A stretch of DNA of 64,000 nucleotides, from contig CM043944.1 of NCBI GenBank assembly GCA_014529385.2, positions 73,991,384-74,055,383 on the forward strand, written 5' to 3'. The DNA comes from Adiantum capillus-veneris. Lineage: Eukaryota > Streptophyta > Polypodiopsida > Polypodiales > Pteridaceae. How positions within the stretch are numbered: the first letter of the stretch is position 1; each line of letters starts with the position of its first letter. The notes under the pieces were generated by a model. It saw nothing but the letters and a program-made list of their open reading frames with translations, searched no databases and was not told where the DNA came from. The position numbers were made by a program, and so were the translations under genes. Shown one piece after another: positions 44,408 to 55,245 of this stretch.

Positions 44408-47400
44408 CTACTGCTCTTTGTTTAATGGTCTTTTTGGCCAGAGGCAACTGCTTTGCTGAGGAGTTGTAGCTATTTGTGAGGATAGAATCGGTTGGGATGT
44501 GATAGTTATGGGCCTTATGGCCTTGGCTTTCCATTGGTAGTTTGGTGCTGCCAACTTTTGTAGATGGTTTGGCACTTTCTTGTTTGCCACTGGTTTGTCT
44601 GTCATCGGCACCCACTTATATCTGTTCTCCCGGTTGACCTGCAGATATCTGCTTTCCATTGTTGCTTGTACCGTAGGTATTTCCTTTGTCTTTTGCTTTG
44701 ATATCCAAATGTGAGTGTCATTTGGGTTTTGGCTAAGCATTTTCTTTGGAATCCATATCTGCTTGGTTACCTTGGTTTTGGGTTGCACCGTCTTCTTTGT
44801 TGGAATCCGATTATGACATTGTGTTTTTCCCGCCATGGCCTTTCTATCCTTCCGCATCCATACTTGTTTAGCTTGTTTTGGTAGCCTATATTTTTGCAGT
44901 GTAGTCGGTGATTTCAGCTGTCTGTGATTAGCATGGTTGGCTTTTACCTGGTTGTTGGTTTCAGGTTTCATGTTGAGCTTTGAGGGTATTTGTTCTTTTG
45001 TATTTGTTTCCAGTGATTGCATGGCTTGCCTTTGATTCTGATGGTCCTGTTGAGCAAAAGCTATCACCTGTTGTTCGTGTTCGTGCTGGATTTTGACCGC
45101 CTGTGATTTCCAGTCTATTTGGACATTGTATGCTTTTTGCCAAGGTTGCCCTAGCATCATTGGTTGTTGTGTGCTTTCATCTGTCACCACATAGAATTTG
45201 TGTGGGTAAATATATTGATGTAATTGTACATGCAATATAATCCACCCTAATGTTTCCAATTGATGTGATGTGCTACTTTCCAGCACTTGGGGAGTAGGAT
45301 GAAGTTGATCTATGACTTGGAGCTGTTGGTATAATCCGTAAGAGATCAAATTTGCTTGAGCACCCGAATCGAGCAAGGCTGTTGATTCAACTTGATTGTT
45401 GCCCACCTTGACTGTAATTATTGGCTCGACTGTTTCATTCTCCGAGTTCATCAATCGAATGGCATTGATTCTCAATGGTGGTTTACTTTGTTGTTGTTGT
45501 CGCAGAAGTCGTCTTTTTGCAATGCATTCTTGTGCTTCGGTTTGAGCTTCTTCCCGTACTCTCTCTTTTTCCTTCATTCTTTGCTTTCCTTGATGAATTT
45601 GTTGGAGTATCTCCTGTGTGAGTGGTAGGTGATATCTCCTTAGTCGACACCCACTAATCCAGTTTGGCATTTCTTCACCTGCTAATGTAGCAAGCTTGAC
45701 AACCCCACTTTGTGATAGATCATGAATCACAAATGGTCCCATCCCTCGCTTTTTAAGTTTCTTGGCATGTTGCTTCAGGGTATAAACAAGTACGTAATCA
45801 CCTGTTTTAAACTCTTTGGTACACACATGTTTGTCAAAAAATTCCTTTTGTCTTCTCTTTTTAGCATAGATCGAAGCGACAGCTCGTAAGCGGAGTTCAT
45901 CTAGCTTTTCAAGATCATTAATTCGTGAAGAGAGTTCATGCCCTGTCCATTCCAAGCTTGTTGCTACTCGTAGAGTTGGGATTAAAAACTCTATGGGTAG
46001 TATAGCATTTAGCCCAAACACCATGTTGTATGGTGTTGTTCCTATTGAGGTTTTGTAAGCTACCCTGTATGCCCATAGTGTTGAGTGTAGCTGCTGATCC
46101 CAATCGGTCTTTGAATGTGACACTATTTTAGTGAGAACCGTGCATAGTGTTTTATTTGTGGCCTCCGCTTGCCCATTGGCCTGTGGATGGTATGGTGCTG
46201 ATTTTCTATGTATGACCATGAAATCCTCTAGTAGATATTCAATGACTTCATTGAGGAAGTGTGTTCCACGGTCACTGACAATTTCTATTGGTAACCCGTA
46301 ACGTACAAAAATATGCTCATACAAAAATTGAGCCGTGGTATGTGCATCAGCTTTTTGTGTGGCTTTGGCTTCGACCCACTTTGTGAGATAGTCCATAGCC
46401 ACAATGATATACTGGGTATGGGTGCGATATGCAGGGGGTGATATAGGTCCTACAAAATCAATGCCCCACTTTGCAAATGCCCTTGCCCCCATCATTGGCC
46501 TTAACGGCATCTCATCTCTTTTGATTGGTACCTTGGTGCGTTGACATGCATCACAACGTTTGACAAACTCCTCGGCATCCATGTGCAATGTAGGCCACCA
46601 AATTCCTGCGGTTAAGACAATTTTTGCCGTCTTATTGCTCGAAAAATGGCCTCCACTTACTCCGCTATGTGCATGTTCTAGAATCAGCAGGTATTCGCTT
46701 TCACTTGCACAGATTCTAAGTTGGTTGTCCTTTCCCCGTTTATAGAGTTGATTTCCAATTAGCTGAAAGTCACGAGCTTCTAGCTCTATAGCTTTCTCCC
46801 GTGCTCTTGTAGTGTTCTCAGGGAACGTTCTGGTGGTTAGGAAGTCAATGATATATTGACTCCATGCAGGTGCTATGTTCACCCGAAACAAAGTTGCGTG
46901 ATCCACTGGTCGTTTGGCACTACATACTGTACAATTGGTAACATAAGAATGTGTATCCACATACATAGTTGGCCAATAAACCCCTAATTGTTTCAGTCTC
47001 TGGTGTGTTTTCACTATCGAACAATGAAATGCACAACCCTGGACATGAGCCTCTTCCAGGTAGCACTCGAATTCTTCCGGATTTATACATAATCGTAGGA
47101 TTAGGTCAGATTCAAGATGATACAGCCGTCTTGCTAACAACTGAAAGTTTTTTGTTTGTCGAATTGTTCGCTGTTTGGATCTCCATCCTGTATTATCAAA
47201 CTCACTTCCAAAGGAGAGAATGCTAACTATTTCCTGAGACCATTTGGGTACCATATCAATGTTGAAAAGATAAGCATCTGGTATGCCATCATCTACCCCT
47301 TGAGGAGCTTCCCCGGTTTGTATTCTTGAAAGATGATCAGCTCGCAGATGAGTTTTCCCCTTTTTGACCACCACTATGAAGTCAAATTCTAGCAATATAA

Positions 47401-47824
47401 TAAACCAGCGTACGATTCTCCCTGTATTGCAAGGTTTATTTACTAGGTATAAAAGAGCTTGATGATCCGTGAAGAACACAAATTTGTTTGCAAGCAAATA
47501 ATGCCGAAATTTCTTTACAGCATAAATCATTCCTAACCCTTCCCTTTCGGTGGTTGTGTAGTTCTTTTCTGCATTGTTTAACTGTCGGCTGGCATAGCAA
47601 ACTGGAAAATCCATTGTTCCATCTCCAGGTTGAGCTAGAATGCTTCCAATGGCATATGCTGAAGCATCAATGTGCACATGGAATATCTTGTCCCAATCTG
47701 GTGCCTTTAGCACAGGTGCGGATATAAGGTTTTCTTTCAGCCTTTGGAATGAAGTCTTACACTCATTGGTCCATTCAAAATTGACTAGCAAATGATACAG
47801 AGGTTGTGCGATGACCGCATACAT
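44408..47824 (-). pseudogene. E3 pol, second half: RNase H, two H2C2 domains, integrase core, second protease, W-repeat tail
   Basis: 1,138 codons continuing the gag-pol frame after TGA 47837. RNase H: HIDAS (D53), FTDHQAL (D120), RADHLS (D163). Two tandem zinc modules follow: residues 194-307 (His 260 and 267, NCTVC 298-301) and 321-430 (HSGVSGGH, RCDAC 424-427), each preceded by a similar WSQ.I...NFQL..LY lead. The integrase core has D456 (KWGIDFVG), D518 (VSDRG) and E554 (GQAEATN), spaced D-D35-E. After the integrase C-terminus and a charged linker comes a second aspartic protease (residues about 805-905). The tail repeats WMRK, WIPK, WISK and WVPM. Internally open except for the TGA before it. 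RNase H, integrase and zinc calls are strong. Confidence 0.88.
45100..45430 (-). pseudogene. Second aspartic protease domain, downstream of integrase (within E3 pol)
   Basis: Within the pol frame, residues 805-905: TVKVGNNQVESTALLDSGAQ carries D-S-G-A (D819), followed by ANLISYGLY. The usual second hallmark, MMLGQPWQ (889-895, compare IILGRPF in the first protease), follows at the expected distance, then VQIDWKSQAVKI. All features of a retropepsin monomer are present. The first protease lies at about 50070 with its own DSGAG. A protease after integrase is not the usual plant Ty3 order. Alternative: a captured retropepsin-like host domain. Confidence 0.7.
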
Positions 47825-47836
47825 GTAGATGAATCT

Positions 47837-50458
47837 TCAATAATATCCACAGTGCCCCATAAAGGATTGCACTTGTTTTGCATTAGTAGGCCTGGGCAGG
47901 TCTACAATGACTTTGACTTTGTCCAGGTCTGTGATTATGCCGTTTCTTGAGACAATGTGTCCTAAGATTCGTCCTTGCTTAACCATAAATACACACTTTT
48001 CCGGGTTTAGGCAGATTCGATATGTTCTGCACTTTTCAAACACTTTTTGCAAATGGTCAATATGTTGCTCTCTCAGAAGAGAGTGCACACACATGTCATC
48101 CATGTAAATTTCTAAGAATATTCTTAGGTATTCCTTGAAAGCGTGAGTCATTAACCTCTGGAAAGTGGCTGGTGCATTTGTTAAGCCAAATGGCATAACT
48201 CGATATGCATAAATCTCCCATTCTGTGGCAAAAGCTGTTTTGTGTTGATCCTCCCTTGCTATTGCCAATTGGTTGTACCTAGAAAACCCATCCAGAAAGA
48301 AATAAGCCCGTTTCCCGGCCACTCGCTCAAGGACACGTTCCGTAATTGGCAAGGGATAATTATCCCGTATGGTTGCCGCATTCACTTTTTTGAGGTTTAC
48401 ACACACTCGCAGTTTTCCATTCTTCTTGGGAACTACCACAATGGGTGAAACCCAATCTGTATGTTCAATTTCATAGATGAACTCTGTGTCCATCAGCTTA
48501 TCAATCTCTTCTTTGATTCGTTTGGCAAATGTGTCATTATATGTATAAGGACGTTGTTTGCTAGGTTTTGCATCCGATTTTAAAGGAATTGTATGTTGGC
48601 ATATCAATGGATTAACTCCTTTGAGGTCTTTATAGGACCAAGCGAACACATCTTTATACTTCGTGAGAAGTTGTGTTAGCTGTGCTTCCTCCCCAGGCTC
48701 TAAATCATTAGCTATATAGACAGGCTGAGGCTTTTCACCTGGTTCTGCAAGGTCTATTCTTTTTGCATTTTCAGGTCCATCGTAAGATTCTTGGCTGGTT
48801 CTCTCCCGGATTGGTGGTGTCATGATGATCTTTCTATCTTGGATAGTAAATTTCCTATAGTGAGGTGGTACGTTCATGTTGCCCTTTTCTGACTCCCCTT
48901 TACCATCAATATCCTCTTCAGTAGTCCATATCTCCCTCAAAGACTGTTTCAGTTCTTGGTATTTCTGTTTACGGTCCAATTTGGTCCACTCTTGGTCTTT
49001 TGTTGGTTCTTTTTTTGTTTTTTCAGATTTTTGTGATTTTGTTTCAGCCCTAGCTTTTCTTTCTTGTTTTATTTCTTCTCGCGTTTGTTCTTTTTGATTT
49101 TCTGGGAATTTCCCTGATATTTGATCTTTCACACAATCCTCTGTTTTTACAAGCATCAAATAGTGAGTTTTATCATTTATCCTGGGCATCAGGTTCTTTC
49201 TCACTTTATTTCCGGCTCTTTTCCTCCTATAGCGTTCTTGGCGTCTAGGGTGTTGATTAGCAAAATCATAAAACTTGATATTCTCGACTTCATTCCCATG
49301 CTCACTGGAGGTGTCCAAACACTCATTATCTGCCTCATCATTTACTTCCAGTTGTTCAAAATAGCTGTAAAACTCTTCTTGTTCTGGAGGTACTACCGTC
49401 TCTTTTTCTGGCATTACGCTTACCATGTAATAGGGTAGCACATCGTAACCATCCTTATCGCAAAATTTTGTTGTTGGATTGTCGGTAATGGTACAGACAT
49501 CTAATGTTTCCAGTATGTGTTCCCATTCTAGAGGCTCCAAGGCATCTTCCGGGAAAGGTTCCGGAATATACTCCTTGTCCTCAACTGCTCTTTCTAAGAC
49601 ACATTCTTCTTTCCTTAAGCTTCCACAATGTGAATCTCCGCACATCCATAGCTCTTTTGGTTGCCCCAACCATGCTGGTAGCTCTGATGCTGCTATTGTA
49701 GCCGAATCAAACTCTTCCACCGGTGTTTGGTTTACATCTTTGTAACTATGGTCTTTCAGTTGTATTTTAGTTGTCGTCTCGCCATGTCTGAGGTATATGT
49801 GGTCATAACCCCAATCTTGGACCATCTTCAGTTGTCGCATGAATGGTCGTCCCAAGATTATCTCATAATTGTTCTTTTTGCCGAAATCGACTATTACAAA
49901 TGTATGCTCATACTCGATTCCGCACGAAGTGACAATTACTTTTTCCAAGAGTCCGAGAGGCTTCTCCATGAAACCATCTGCCAACTGCAGCTTCATTCTG
50001 GTAGCCCTCAGAGCTGGTTTTCCCCATTTTTCCTAGATTTCCTTGGTGGCGATAGCAACTCCCGCTCCACTGTCAAGAATGGCTTTGGAAACTACTCCTT
50101 GGAATTCTACAGGTAGCGTCGTGTTTCCGTCTTCTCCCTCACAATATTCTCCAACCTTATTCAATGGTACCGGCCTAGTGTTTAGGTTAGGCCTGTCCAA
50201 TTCCCTGATTCCTTCTTGTAATTTCAAGGTGGGGTCTTTCACTCCAAATTTTTCTAGGCATTTTCCTATTGTGGTCCACATGTTTGGCCTTAGCCTTAGG
50301 AGTTCTGCTAACGTGATTGTGCATGCCACCGGGGTGGATAACAACTCAATCAATCCTTGTGAATCCATCACCTTGTTAGAAGAAAGTCTTTGAGATGGGA
50401 TTGCTCTCACTTCCGACTTAGCTTCATATTCTCCTAGGTAAGAGGGTAAAGTTCTCAA
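47837..50458 (-). pseudogene. E3 pol, first half: protease, long spacer, reverse transcriptase
   Basis: Same frame, with TAG at 50033 and TGA at 47837. The protease begins near 50070 (AILDSGAGVAIATKE; the TAG replaces a Trp seen in E4) and ends YEIILGRPFM. A charged spacer of about 390 residues follows (ELPAWLGQPKELWMCG, acidic stretches, a Lys/Glu-rich region), far longer than usual between protease and RT. RT: DWVSPIVVVPKKNGKLRVCV, FFLDGFSRY (Asp 569), MPFGLTNAPATFQRLM and the active site IYMDDM (631-634), then the connection (TNAKQVQSFMGHCGYY). It copies element RNA into cDNA. Catalytic residues are intact; only nonsense codons break it. Confidence 0.92.
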
Positions 50459-50509
50459 AGAGTCTGGTTGGCTGTGCCCCGAACTAATAGATCCTTGGTC
50501 TCCCCCTTG

Positions 50510-53500
50510 TTAATGTATCTCAAAGTTTATTTGTGATCTTGCCTCAAATTCTTCAATAGGAGGTAGAATCACATTCTTTTCTTTTCTCGTGCTATTCATG
50601 TGGTCATTCATCCTATTAACCTCGTTGGCCTCTCTGATTTGCTTCCACAGATCATCTAGACCGTTACCGTCCTTTCCTATCTTTGCCAATAATCTAGGAC
50701 GGACCCCGTCACTTGCCTCATCGGTGGTATTTGGCACTATGATAGGCTCTCCCCTGGATTCATATTCATTAGTGAGTCTTTCCTTTGTTTCCTCATGTTT
50801 CTCTAATGTTGGTTGGATAGGGGTTGGAGCTGGTGCGTCATGGCAATTTGCCGGTTTTCCCAACTGGTCTTCCATCAATGATTGAGCCGTCTCGATCATC
50901 TTTTTACACATATCCAACCTTTGTTTTTCTATTTCCGCATATGGATATGTCATCCACCTTTGCTCCTGGGTCTGGTTTTTTTTAAGTCGAGCTTCATAAT
51001 CTTTTAGAAGCGCATCCAGTTGCTCGTTTACCTTGTCTGCCAGCACAGATCCTCCTGATCCTGCACTTTTGGGCTCAGCTATTTCCTTTGGTGCTATGGC
51101 TGTTGTGGTGTGTGAGCTTAGGCTAGCTAGATCTTCTAACCGCTCCAATATGTTCTTTGTATGTTTCAACTCATCGGTAAGGGAATTTTGCTCTCGTTCT
51201 TTCCTGGCTTTCCTATGCGCCTTTCTTGCCTTCCAAGTGCTTCTCTGATTTTTCGTTTCTGAACTTTGTGCATCCGTTTTTGGTTCTTCTATTATGGGTT
51301 CGTTCGTCCTTCTTTGGGCTTGGTCCCGGGTTACCGCCTGAACAGGTATGACTGTTTCATTTTCTGATACTCCACTGGAAGGTACTGTTTTCAACAGGTT
51401 TAAGGTGGCTTTTGCTCCTTTACTCGGGTTTTTAGAGCAATCAGGAATCAAATGAGTAATTCCACATTCTGGGAAATACGCATTGACTCTAATCATTTCA
51501 TCATGAGGACAGTCTCTCAGCCAATGGTCTCCGCCATACTTGTAACAGGGGCCCTTGGGTTGTTGAGGTGCTCCTTGAGCTCCTCGTTGCTGGTAAGCCT
51601 GTCTCTGTCCGCCCATGCCTCCATTGGCTATGAACAACAATGTTCGTTCATCTAAGCTATATCTTCCTTCTCCTGCGGCCTGTACAGCAGTTGGAGGTCC
51701 TTGATTTCCTATCATGCTCCATGGTTCTAGTGTCGAGGGTTCTTCCGGTGGATAATAGACAGGGTTCGCCGCATATCCGTTGGGATCCTCATAATATGCA
51801 TGCATAGGCACCAAAGCCTTTTCTTCTGATTCAGTTACCGTTGGGGTGTATCTTACACCAACTGGTCATAATCCTGGTAGGGGTGGTTGTTGCCCCAACA
51901 CCGGTTGTGGTCTCTCTACACCCACAGGTCCTAGTAAGTTGCCTGCTTGATATCTAGGCATAGGTGGAACTTGAGGGGAAGCTACAGGAGCTTGGGGAGC
52001 ATAAGGTCTCTCCCTCACATATCCCTTGTTATAGTAACATTCCTCGGTCCCATGGTTTGTCCACTTTTGTTCGATAGCACACAACTTGGGCTGTTTAGCC
52101 TGGGGTTTGGCATACAAGTTGATCTTTTTTAGCACTTCATTTACGAGCTGGTCCTGGTTTACCGCTATTTCTCCTTTCATTGTTGTCTTGGAGGACTTGC
52201 TCCCACTTTGCTGTGAAGATGAATCGTCATCAAGGTCCTTGAACTCCCCTTCTTTGTAGACCGCACAATTGTCCACAAGGTACAAAGCTTCCTTGGTCAA
52301 CTCATTCAACGTAGTGCTCCTCTTCATATGTAAGTCTTTTTGGAGATCTGCATTCCTTAGCCCTTGGATGAATATCAGCATAAGTCTGGACTGAGTTGCC
52401 AATTCTTCAACAGGACAGAACTTAACATATCTCTTTAGTCTTAGGGCTGCCTTCCATACAGATTCTCCATCTTTTTGTTTGAATTTATGGATTTGTGAGA
52501 CGGTATTGTGAGCTATTCCCCTTTGAGAGAATTCCTCAATAAACTCGTCAAACACTTCCTCCATCGACTCAAAGTCTCTACGCTCCACAGAGTCAAACCA
52601 AGTTGCAGCATCATCCTCTAGGGTTAGTCCAACCCCTGCGAATTGGGTAGGAAAGTCTAACACCTCTTCGGCTCTAATCACACGCACAAAGGCTGCTACA
52701 TGATCTCTTGGGTCTCTGTTTCCTGTGTATTTTCTGTTTACCCATTTTTGCACTTGAGAAGGTCTAATTCTGCGATGGTCTACAAACCTCATCATTGGAT
52801 CACCCCTTCCAAGTCTATACCCCTTCTCAGGCCTTCTGTAATAGGCTGGTTCCTCGCCCAACGGTGCTCCTAAGCCATAATTTCTAGCGGTTCTCGCTGT
52901 AGGTGGTCCTTCTCTTTGAACTCTTTCCATGGGTGGTCCTCCAAGCTTGGTCGACTCTTGTGTCTTTGGCTTACTCTCTGCTTGATACCTTGAATAGTGT
53001 GGGGGTTCTTGCAAATCCTTGAGCCCTCGTGCGGCTGGATAACCGTCTCAGTTTTGGTCTGGTTCCATTGTTGCACTTTGTCGAAGCCATGTTTGCAATG
53101 ATGGCTCGTTTACTGGTTGGTCTTGGTTGTTGAATGCTTGTGGTCTGGTGGAATGTGATGTCGCGTCATACTCATCTGAAAATGGATTCGTTGACTTGCT
53201 TGGGGTGTGGGTGGCTCTCGGCATTTCCTCAGGGGCGTAGGCTGATGCTCCTGGACCTGTTGCTCTTTCTACTTCCTCTCGAAGAATACGTTTGTATTCT
53301 CGTCCATATCTATCAACAAAAACTATGCCCTTCCCCGTAGCAGTTTCATAAGAGAATAAGTAAAGAACCTTGTCTTTGCTTAGTTCGTCTACGTATGGTT
53401 CTTTACTGCGAAAGTAAGAGACAATACCCTCGCTCTCGTGTTTGTAGATTCCCACATTCTCGTTATAAGTTGGAACCCTGATTGTTTTCTTATCGTACAT

Positions 53501-54043
53501 AAAAATAGCTCCGTGCCGATCAATGTTTGGTGGCGGCTCTTGAGTTTCTAAAACCATTTTCCCTTTAGCCACGTTGTCTCCATATCTATTGTAATCTTCA
53601 GGGTTGCTAACTATTCAATAGTGGTTCCCCTTTTCGTCTCGGAATTTATCTCCATCATCATACACGTGGATTATCTCTAATCTTTGTGTTGGCCTCTCTT
53701 CAATACAAATGCACTTGCGGCCTCGATAGTCAGAATAGACTAGGGCTCCTCTTGAGTTTGTTCCCTCTAAGAAGATCACCGTAAGCCTGGAATCATTCAA
53801 AGGATTTTGGGAGGTACTTCCTCCTCGCATAGGTCCATCATAGGTGAAACCTCCTGGCTGTTGGCTACCCATCATGAAGAAAGATTTGTCTGACGAAGTG
53901 TCAGTATCACTACCTTCCTCAATAATCGGTGCTAGCGGATCTAACCTTGCCTAAGTTACACTCTCTTCGGTGGACACTACGCTACCTTGGTCACCTGCCA
54001 CCTTCTGGTCTCTAACAATGTATCTTCCTAATCTCAAATTCAT
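50510..54043 (-). pseudogene. E3 gag with long N-terminal extension
   Basis: Frame from ATG 54043 (MNLRLGRYIV) with stops at 53951 (TAG), 53615, 53048 and 51866 (TGA) and 50510 (TAA), no frameshift. The first 330 codons are a non-Gag region (LTVIFLEGTNSRGALVYSDY; KGIVFVDRYGREYKRIL) I do not recognise. The Gag core follows at about 52810-52270 (DPRDHVAAFVRVIRAEEVLD; LEDDAATWFDSVERRDF; SRLMLIFIQGLRNADLQ). The knuckle reads CYKYGGDHWLRDC, its second Cys being Tyr. A proline/glutamine-rich and then charged region leads to pol. Gag and pol share one frame, so a single polyprotein is expected in the active ancestor. Confidence 0.85.
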
Positions 54044-54466
54044 CAAACTTATCAATGCAACTTATCACAAGTTCAACCACTAACCTGGCAACGGATCAGT
54101 TTCTGTGCAACTTCTTGCTTTGTTGCCGAATATACCTGTACACAAGAGTTTTAATTTCGGCAATTTCAATCAAAGCATTTATCTGCTAGAGGTTATCTTA
54201 GTAATGATTGGTATAACTGGAGAGTTAATATCAACCACTACTGTATTCTATACACTGTTGATATTCTGGATTAGGTTGCTAATCTGAAACAGTACTTTTC
54301 TCTGATGTTGGCCAATTTACGCAAAAAAAGCTTGAATTCAGTCTTTGCGTTGTCAAATGGGCAACCAAGGTCCAAATTTACTTTTGAAAGAAGTTCTGGA
54401 ACCCGTAAGCCAAATAGAACCTCACTGTCTAGGCCAGGTCAAATTTTCCCTGCAGAATGCCCTAAT

Positions 54467-54490
54467 AGACATACTACGCGTAGGATGTCT
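54467..54490. promoter_or_regulatory. Fifth copy of the 24-bp palindrome, in the E3 5' leader/LTR
   Basis: AGACATACTACG followed by CGTAGGATGTCT, one mismatch from perfect. It is the same motif as at 41695-42572, about 425 bp upstream of the gag ATG. Confidence 0.85.
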
Positions 54491-54499
54491 CCTGTTGCA

Positions 54500-55231
54500 T
54501 TTTGCCTGGATTTTTTCACTGTTGGTTCCCCTTGTTGTGTTGAGCTTACAACTGTTTTTACTTTTTGATTTGGACTTCTACAAGCTGGTCAATGAGTCAG
54601 AAATATGTTCCGACTGCGTGGTGATGGTGTTGATCAGTCTAATCAACTCCAAATTGGACCAAAATTGACTAGCAGACTTGCCTTAGGCTATATAACACCT
54701 TACAATGCTCAAAGTCCAATTATGGCTTCACTTTCTTGCTTTAGAAAATAGGCATTGATTGATATACTTACGGCCATAAATAGCTCGTAGATGCGTGAGC
54801 ACGTAGCTCTATTCCACGAGGAATGCTTGGCTTCGGTGTAGTCTTGCCGATCCTAGCACGATGATGCAACCAGACCTACAATGTGATGAACGAGAAGGGA
54901 GTAACACCAAGATGAAGCTCACACTCTCTCTCTTTCTCTCTCACACACAGTGGACACCAGCTCAATACTTATGATTATGATTAAGTGTTGTTACAAAAAT
55001 GACCTAGGTACCTTATATACTAAGGTTACGTTACGTTAACCAAAAATAGACTTTGAGGGGTCAAATGGCTTGGTATTTACAATCTGGAAGTGCCATTGCA
55101 CCCAGTGAGTCTCCAACAAGAATACCTACTTATTACAAATGATGTTTATAACCATAATCCTCAACATTCCATAACTCTCAAAAAATAAGGCTTTGTTGAG
55201 TTATGTCGTGTTGTTGACCCAGCCGTCAACA
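54500..55231 (-). repeat. LTR between E4 and E3 (inner end not resolved)
   Basis: The minus strand starts TGTTGACGGCTGGGTC after the E4 PPT. TATATAAGG lies at 55011-55018 and a GA-rich stretch near 54930. It continues toward the E3 leader, but I could not place the LTR end or a PBS in 54050-54800. GCCGTAAGTAT near 54770 resembles a splice donor. It acts as 3' LTR of E4 and 5' LTR of E3. Confidence 0.6.
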
Positions 55232-55245
55232 CTCCCCCCCTCCGC
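55232..55245 (-). promoter_or_regulatory. E4 polypurine tract
   Basis: The minus strand reads GCGGAGGGGGGGAG immediately before the LTR TG, with the CATATC/GACATG hairpin remnant upstream (55250-55270). Confidence 0.75.

Larger units (their letters stand above)
37500..55231 (-). mobile_element. Giant Ty3/gypsy-like element E3
   Basis: Minus-strand order: LTR from 55231, leader with palindrome, gag-pol frame 54043-44408, PPT-like tract 44171, 3' UTR with palindrome array, ORF3 41560-38074, PPT 38037-38022, and 3' LTR from 38021 (outer end unresolved; the coordinate given is approximate). Total about 17.5-18 kb. The two LTRs share ends and a GAGAGTGTGAGCTT block but are quite diverged, so the insertion is old or the LTRs came from different copies. 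Confidence 0.8.

Noticed and set aside
53951-53953. Stop codons in E3 as RNA-edited codons
   Set aside because: Fern U-to-C editing is known for organelle transcripts; nothing supports it for a nuclear retroelement, and E4 shows Trp at one site. Mutation is simpler.
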